From Paludibacter sp. UBA5753 (GTDB lineage: Bacteria > Bacteroidota > Bacteroidia > Bacteroidales > Paludibacteraceae), in the NCBI GenBank assembly GCA_002427615.1, contig DIFH01000012.1, forward strand, positions 141 through 9,882: a DNA stretch of 9,742 bases, given 5' to 3'. This document shows positions 6,148-9,742 of this stretch, in pieces. The position numbers and the translations under genes were made by a program. Under the pieces are notes generated by a model, which was not told the DNA's origin, did no database searches, and was given only the letters and a program-made list of their open reading frames with translations. The stretch's first letter is position 1. Each line of letters opens with the position of its first letter.

Positions 6148-7507
6148 TCAACAGTTCCTTGGCAAAATCAATCAAATTTACGCCGGAGAAGTTTCCTGAA
6201 GTCATTAAAAGTAACGCAGAATTATCGTAATTTAAACTACGTAGTTTGGTTTGTAAGGCTTGGGAATCGGTAAAAACTTCCAGGTTTTTTTTATTGAAAG
6301 CCTGTTTAACTTGCTCAGGATTAATCTCTTTTAATCGTTTATGATGAATCACCTCGGGATTGTAGTATACAAAAGCCACATCGGCCTGCTCCATGCAGCC
6401 AGCATATTGAGGCAAAAAATCATCGGTCAGGCTGCTGAATGTATGCAATTCCATACAAGCAATTAATTTACGTTCAGGATATTGGTTTTTGACCGCATGT
6501 ACGGTGGCTTTCAGTTTTGAAGGCGAATGAGCAAAATCCTTGAAGGCTACCGAGTTTTGAGTTTCCACAATTTTTTGTAAACGGTTTGAAGCTCCCGGAA
6601 AATTACAGATAACAGAATAGAACTGATCATCGGTTACGCCGATTTGACGGCAAGCCAAACGGGCAGCTTCCATATTTTGCAGATTGTGTTCACCAAAAAC
6701 TTTCAACGCCACTTCTCCTTTTTTTGTTTTCAGGTAAGTAACGCCATCCCGAACTTCGTGCGCCGGAGTATTGTATCCAAACGGGACAATGTCGCGACGA
6801 AGATGCGCAACAATTTCGTTCAGGTTTTCATCTCCGTCAAAATAAATCAGCCGACCCTGAACTTCCATCAGTTCGGTGAATTTTTTGAATTGTTCCAGAT
6901 ACACGGAAAAAGTCGGGAAAACATTGATGTGATCCCACGCAATACCTGTAAGTACTGCAATATGAGGCTTATATAAATGAAATTTGGGACGGTGGTCGAT
7001 GGGCGATGTCAGGTATTCATCTCCTTCAAAAACAGCAATTCGTGCTTCGTACGAAAGTTTAACCATGTTGTCGAAACCTTCGATTTGTGCCCCTACCATG
7101 TAATCGGCATCAATTTTCAGTTGCTTTAACACGAAAAGAATCATGGCTGTCGTGGTCGTTTTGCCGTGACTCCCGCCAACAACGATGCGTGTTTTACTGC
7201 GTGTCTGTTGGTACAAATATTCAGGAAAGGAAAAAATTTTCAATCCCAGTTCTTTGGCGCGCAACAATTCGGGGTTATCTTCGGTAGCATGCATCCCGAG
7301 TATAACGGCTGATAAACCTTTATGTATCCTGTCGGGAAACCAGCCCATTTCATCAGGGAGTAAACCGTTCTCTTTCAATCTGCTGTACGATGGTTCAAAT
7401 ATTTCGTCATCCGAACCGGTTACCAGAAAATTATTTTTTTTACTGATGGCAATGGCTAAATTGTGCATGGCTGCACCTCCAATGGCAATAAAATGTACTC
7501 GTTGCAT
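6140..7507 (-). CDS. mpl: Mpl-type Mur ligase (UDP-MurNAc:L-Ala-gamma-D-Glu-mDAP ligase)
   Basis: A 455-residue ATP-dependent ligase that joins recycled murein tripeptide L-Ala-gamma-D-Glu-meso-DAP to UDP-MurNAc in the cytosol. The three Mur domains are visible: an N-terminal nucleotide-sugar fold (IAIGGAAMHNLA, about 7-18), a central ATPase with P-loop GGSHGKTTTT (111-120) and EGDEY (161-165), and a C-terminal domain opening at GEHNLQN, with KDFAHSPSK and TSGNFSG. EGDEY followed by DHRPKF matches the Mpl pattern (EADEY...DKRSKF in E. coli) better than MurC, though MurC is a close relative. The family's AHHP reads AHSP here. I chose the ATG at 7505-7507; the longer frame starts with TTG three codons earlier. 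A candidate -7 box lies at 7563-7570. It heads the mpl-dCMP deaminase-S41 run. Confidence 0.88.
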   Translation of the reverse strand: MQRVHFIAIGGAAMHNLAIAISKKNNFLVTGSDDEIFEPSYSRLKENGLLPDEMGWFPDRIHKGLSAVILGMHATEDNPELLRAKELGLKIFSFPEYLYQQTRSKTRIVVGGSHGKTTTTAMILFVLKQLKIDADYMVGAQIEGFDNMVKLSYEARIAVFEGDEYLTSPIDHRPKFHLYKPHIAVLTGIAWDHINVFPTFSVYLEQFKKFTELMEVQGRLIYFDGDENLNEIVAHLRRDIVPFGYNTPAHEVRDGVTYLKTKKGEVALKVFGEHNLQNMEAARLACRQIGVTDDQFYSVICNFPGASNRLQKIVETQNSVAFKDFAHSPSKLKATVHAVKNQYPERKLIACMELHTFSSLTDDFLPQYAGCMEQADVAFVYYNPEVIHHKRLKEINPEQVKQAFNKKNLEVFTDSQALQTKLRSLNYDNSALLLMTSGNFSGVNLIDFAKELLKE

Positions 7508-7532
7508 GGTTGGCAAGATGAAGGATTTTACG

Positions 7533-7540
7533 TATTTTTG
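7533..7540 (+). promoter_or_regulatory. possible Bacteroidota promoter (-7) for the MBL-fold gene
   Basis: TATTTTTG fits the Bacteroidota -7 consensus TAnnTTTG on the plus strand, with a TTG (7510-7512) 20 bases upstream as a possible -33 element. It would give a leader of roughly 180 bases before the ATG at 7728, rather long, so chance occurrence in AT-rich DNA is quite possible. Confidence 0.3.
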
Positions 7541-7562
7541 TCCTGAAATTTAAAATGAAACA

Positions 7563-7570
7563 CAAAAGTA
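7563..7570 (-). promoter_or_regulatory. candidate Bacteroidota promoter (-7) for mpl
   Basis: On the minus strand the sequence reads TACTTTTG, a full match to TAnnTTTG, about 55 bases upstream of the mpl ATG. No clear TTTG -33 element is found at 19-21 bases. It is the best promoter candidate for the mpl-dCMP deaminase-S41 group. Confidence 0.45.
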
Positions 7571-7627
7571 ATAAAAAGTTCGATAAAAGCATCAGGGTTT
7601 GAGGAGTTTGAACTTTGAGTTGATGGC

Positions 7628-7651
7628 TTAATCGGTTAATCTGTTAATTAG
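7628..7651. repeat. three degenerate 8-mer repeats (TTAATCGG-like)
   Basis: TTAATCGG, TTAATCTG and TTAATTAG follow each other directly in the mpl-MBL intergenic region. Read on the other strand the core is GATTAAC, the same core as the tandem repeat at 9652-9669. Confidence 0.45.
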
Positions 7652-7671
7652 GTTGGCAGATTCATAAAGTA

Positions 7672-7699
7672 TTTTTATTAAATTTTTTATTAAATTTTT
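7672..7699. repeat. AT-only 12-base period tandem repeat upstream of the MBL-fold gene
   Basis: The sequence repeats perfectly with period 12 over 7672-7699 (unit TTTTTATTAAAT, 2.3 copies). It is pure A/T and lies 29-56 bases before the ATG, where it could act as an UP-like or bent element, but it contains no TAnnTTTG box. Confidence 0.45.
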
Positions 7700-7727
7700 A
7701 CTCAATAACCCAGTTAATTTTAAAAAA

Positions 7728-8570
7728 ATGAAACTATACAAAATAGAAGCCGGAACGTTTCACGTAGATGGAGGAGCTGCTTTTGGAGTTGTTCCCAAAA
7801 AAGTATGGCAAAAACGGTATCCCTGCGATGCGGAGAATTATTGTACGCTTCACATGCGTTGTCTGTTGATTGATACCGGCAATAAACGCATTCTGATTGA
7901 TACCGGAACGGGAGACAAGCAACTGAAATACCTGGAATATTACGGATTTAAAGGGGTTGTCAACTTCGAAAACGAATTGAAAAAATCAGGATATACATGT
8001 TCCGATATAACCGATGTTATTTTCACTCATTTACATTTTGACCATTGCGGGGGCGCCACAAAATATAATGCCGATCGCTCACAGGTAGAATTGGTATTTC
8101 CGAATGCAATACATTGGGTAAGCGCAACGCAATGGGAGAATTTCCTGAATCCGAATGTGCGTGAAGGCGATTCTTATTTTCGGGAAAATATGATGCCTGT
8201 TTTCGAAGCCGGTAAACTCAGATTAGTTACTGAAAATCAAAGTATATGCCCCGAAGTGCAAGTTGCTATTTACAATGGTCATACGGTAGGTCAATTGGTG
8301 GGTTATATACATTTTGGAGAAAGAACGCTTGTTTACGTTGGCGATGTCATTCCTTTGGTTGCTAACGTTCCGCTGTCGTGGATTTCGTCCTACGATGTTT
8401 TCCCACTCACTGCCATGGAAGAAAAAAAGACTTTGCTTGACGAGGCTGCCGTAAAAAACCAAATCCTTTTCTTCGAGCATGACGCTTATACTGAATGCTG
8501 CACAGTGGAAAAACAATATAACAAACATAAAGTGACGGAAACTTTCAGTTTTGACGAAATTAAATTGTAG
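7728..8570 (+). CDS. metallo-beta-lactamase-fold hydrolase, substrate unknown
   Basis: A 280-residue MBL-fold metallo-hydrolase with a complete two-metal site: THLHFDH (H101, H103, D105, H106), GHTVGQ (H185), GDV (D206) and FEHD (H251). The spacing and the absence of extra domains resemble the glyoxalase II / quorum-quenching lactonase-like branch, but these motifs do not fix the substrate. LIDTGNKRILIDTGTGD (48-64) is the normal strand-turn before the first metal ligands. No signal peptide is seen, so it is probably cytoplasmic. The ATG at 7728 follows an A-rich leader with no Shine-Dalgarno sequence, normal for the phylum. It is the only plus-strand protein gene in the window, divergent from mpl. 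Its stop lies directly against the decayed IS1-like fragment, which suggests that the insertion hit just past the gene. Confidence 0.92.
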   Translation: MKLYKIEAGTFHVDGGAAFGVVPKKVWQKRYPCDAENYCTLHMRCLLIDTGNKRILIDTGTGDKQLKYLEYYGFKGVVNFENELKKSGYTCSDITDVIFTHLHFDHCGGATKYNADRSQVELVFPNAIHWVSATQWENFLNPNVREGDSYFRENMMPVFEAGKLRLVTENQSICPEVQVAIYNGHTVGQLVGYIHFGERTLVYVGDVIPLVANVPLSWISSYDVFPLTAMEEKKTLLDEAAVKNQILFFEHDAYTECCTVEKQYNKHKVTETFSFDEIKL

Positions 8571-8581
8571 CAATAGAGGAT

Positions 8582-8844
8582 AAGGCTGCAATACTTAGTG
8601 TTTTTGTTTGGGACTGATTTTTTATCTGACTTTGTCAATGAGGACAATACTGTATATATTTTATATAATTCTATCTTATGATACAACTCCGTAATGACAA
8701 CCATTATACTTTAAAGCATAGTCGGCTATAAACTGACGTCTACCATCTTTACAAATATAGTTCTGTAACTGGTAACTTTTTCCCATTTTTTATTATATTT
8801 ATCCCCGAACAATCAGGACATTTTAGTGTAATCTCTATCTTCAT
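8582..8844 (-). pseudogene. decayed IS1-family transposase remnant (InsA-like zinc-ribbon part)
   Basis: On the minus strand an ATG at 8842-8844 opens MKIEITLKCPDC and runs to KNGKK. A frameshift at the A5 tract 8777-8781 then moves the reading to SYQLQNYICKDG, RRQFIADYALKYNGCH, ending at a stop (8676-8678). After a deletion-like jump, KIYTVLSSLTKSDKKSVP and KYCSL (about 8662-8582) resemble the later IS1 segment that normally leads to the SLEVDEFW catalytic region. The pattern CPxC...KNGKKSY..QNY.CKDC..QFI.D.AL.Y.GC is that of Bacteroidota IS1-family transposases as I recall them. The second zinc-ribbon cysteine pair is damaged (CKDG for CKDC), and the whole catalytic DDE domain is missing, so it cannot be active. 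It fills most of the 379-base gap between the MBL-fold and carbonic-anhydrase-like genes. Confidence 0.72.
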
Positions 8845-8917
8845 AATAGCTAAAAATGCACTAACGAAATGATTGCTTGAATATTATGCCATCATACTTT
8901 TTGTATCCCCAATAATA
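8845..8917 (-). mobile_element. probable left-end leader of the IS1-like remnant
   Basis: About 70 bases lie between the remnant's ATG and a G-rich start at 8914-8917 (minus strand GGGGATACAAAAAGTATG). IS1 elements have a short leader of this order before insA and a terminal inverted repeat beginning with G residues, so the element edge may be near 8917. I could not find a matching right end near 8571-8590. The rest of the gap (8918-8949) shows nothing. Confidence 0.3.
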
Positions 8918-8949
8918 ATAAAAGAAGCAAGAACAATGGCGACGGAGAT

Positions 8950-9471
8950 TTATTTTTCCTCTTTATACCAACCCGAATACATGGCATAATTATGCGCAAT
9001 TTTCCGGTTCATTTCATTGGTTTTTTCCGGCTCCACTTCTTTTACAAATTTTGCCGGCACACCTGCCCAAAGCGTATAGGGCGGTATTTTCGTGTTACTT
9101 AGCACCAAAGCGCCGGCAGCTACAATCGCTCCTTCGCCCACTTCGGCATAATCGAGTAAAACAGCGCCCATTCCAATCAGTGCATAATTATTGATTTTTG
9201 CCCCGTGAACAGTTACATTGTGCCCTATCGAAACGTAATCGCCAATCTCGACTGTCGATTTTTCGTATAACGTGTGAAGCACCGAACCATCCTGAATATT
9301 TACATGATTTCCGATGCGAATGGAATTAACATCGCCACGTAACACCGCATTAAACCAAACGCTGCAACCTTTTCCCATTACAACGTCTCCCACAACTGTT
9401 GCATTTTCAGCCAGATAACAATCTTCTCCAATTTGGGGCATAAATCCGCGCACTTCTTTAATTAAAGCCAT
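8950..9471 (-). CDS. gamma-class carbonic anhydrase-like hexapeptide-repeat protein (YrdA/PaaY type)
   Basis: A 173-residue left-handed beta-helix protein of the gamma-carbonic-anhydrase/YrdA/PaaY family, normally a trimer with metal at subunit interfaces. Hexapeptide repeats run from about 16 to 125, and a C-terminal helix (about 146-172) packs on the helix. The three zinc or iron histidines are H66 (GSVLH), H84 (IGHN) and H89 (TVHG), the last pair spaced by five as in Methanosarcina Cam. R45, D47, Q60 and D61 match Cam Arg59, Asp61, Gln75 and Asp76. The acidic loop carrying the Cam proton-shuttle glutamate is absent, as in YrdA-type members, so carbonic anhydrase activity is uncertain. The ATG at 9469-9471 begins MALIKEVRGF. 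It is a single-gene unit with its own promoter (9506-9513), convergent with the MBL-fold gene. Confidence 0.92.
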   Translation of the reverse strand: MALIKEVRGFMPQIGEDCYLAENATVVGDVVMGKGCSVWFNAVLRGDVNSIRIGNHVNIQDGSVLHTLYEKSTVEIGDYVSIGHNVTVHGAKINNYALIGMGAVLLDYAEVGEGAIVAAGALVLSNTKIPPYTLWAGVPAKFVKEVEPEKTNEMNRKIAHNYAMYSGWYKEEK

Positions 9472-9505
9472 ATTTTATTTTTGTTTATGTTCGTATATTT
9501 TTTTG

Positions 9506-9513
9506 CAAAGATA
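9506..9513 (-). promoter_or_regulatory. Bacteroidota -7 promoter box for the carbonic-anhydrase-like gene
   Basis: On the minus strand TATCTTTG (followed by CA) is a perfect TAnnTTTG box, in the form most often seen in Bacteroidota. It is 34 bases from the ATG, giving a leader of roughly 25-30 bases. No good TTTG -33 element is seen at the usual spacing. Confidence 0.65.
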
Positions 9514-9651
9514 CATGTTAGGTATTAATATCTATAAAATCCATTGAAAATTTTCCAGGAAAGAACAACAATGATATTAAATCTTAAAATTTATTATATT
9601 ATACCTTATTTCGACTTTGACAGATTAAAATAATAGTAAACCACCTGACAA

Positions 9652-9669
9652 GATTAACAGGATTAACAG
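9652..9669. repeat. two perfect tandem copies of GATTAACAG
   Basis: The 9-mer occurs twice head to tail in the gene-free end of the window (9514-9742), which otherwise shows only AT-rich sequence and no supported ORF. The GATTAAC core also appears in degenerate copies at 7628-7651. Confidence 0.55.
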
Positions 9670-9742
9670 GTTTCATTTTATTGAACAGGCATTTAAAACA
9701 ACATAAATTCCGTAGATTTTTATAATAGATCATTCTTTCGGG

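Noticed and set aside
5764..6273. Plus-strand ORF of 169 codons across dCMP deaminase and the end of mpl
   Set aside because: It is antisense to two well-supported genes and reads through the heptamer repeat as low-complexity Ser/Leu/Tyr sequence; it has no family features.
8223..8591. Minus-strand ORF of 122 codons opposite the MBL-fold gene
   Set aside because: It is a shadow of the MBL-fold gene, with a Phe/Ile-rich composition and no conserved motif.
8486..8704. Apparent 72-codon minus-strand protein
   Set aside because: Its first two thirds are a degraded piece of the IS1-like transposase and its end is antisense to the MBL-fold gene, so it is not an independent gene.

Overview
The window looks like a chromosomal core-genome segment from a member of the Bacteroidota, probably Bacteroidales. 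The DNA is AT-rich. Most genes lack a Shine-Dalgarno sequence, and several intergenic regions carry the Bacteroidota -7 promoter motif TAnnTTTG. The gene set (LpxH, a SufT/MIP18 protein, M16 and S41 peptidases, dCMP deaminase, an Mpl-like Mur ligase, a gamma-class carbonic anhydrase homologue) fits that group. The organism call is inference from gene content and signals; no marker gene is present.

Layout. Bases 1-33 are the 3' end of a tRNA on the plus strand, cut by the window edge. From 90 to 7507 eight genes run on the minus strand: (reading 5' to 3' on that strand) mpl, dCMP deaminase, S41 carboxy-terminal processing protease, M16 zinc peptidase, an O-methyltransferase, a hotdog thioesterase, a SufT-like iron-sulfur assembly protein, and lpxH. 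A lone plus-strand metallo-beta-lactamase-fold hydrolase follows at 7728-8570. The 379-base gap 8571-8949 holds a decayed, frameshifted IS1-family transposase remnant on the minus strand. A gamma-carbonic-anhydrase-type hexapeptide protein (8950-9471, minus) has a clear Bacteroidota promoter. The last 271 bases hold that promoter and a short tandem repeat but no gene I can support.

Function. This is mostly housekeeping. LpxH makes lipid X for lipid A, Mpl recycles the murein tripeptide, and the S41 and M16 proteins are processing or quality-control proteases. dCMP deaminase feeds dTMP synthesis, and the SufT-like protein supports Fe-S maturation. The O-methyltransferase and thioesterase form a tight pair (27 bp apart) of unknown substrate. 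No defence island, phage, CRISPR array or biosynthetic cluster is visible.

The most notable non-coding signals are four. Related palindromes start at the stop codons of two genes. A 12-bp perfect inverted repeat brackets the M16-to-methyltransferase gap. A seven-unit heptamer array runs into the end of mpl. A repeat- and hairpin-rich leader precedes the S41 protease. I found no convincing new system.
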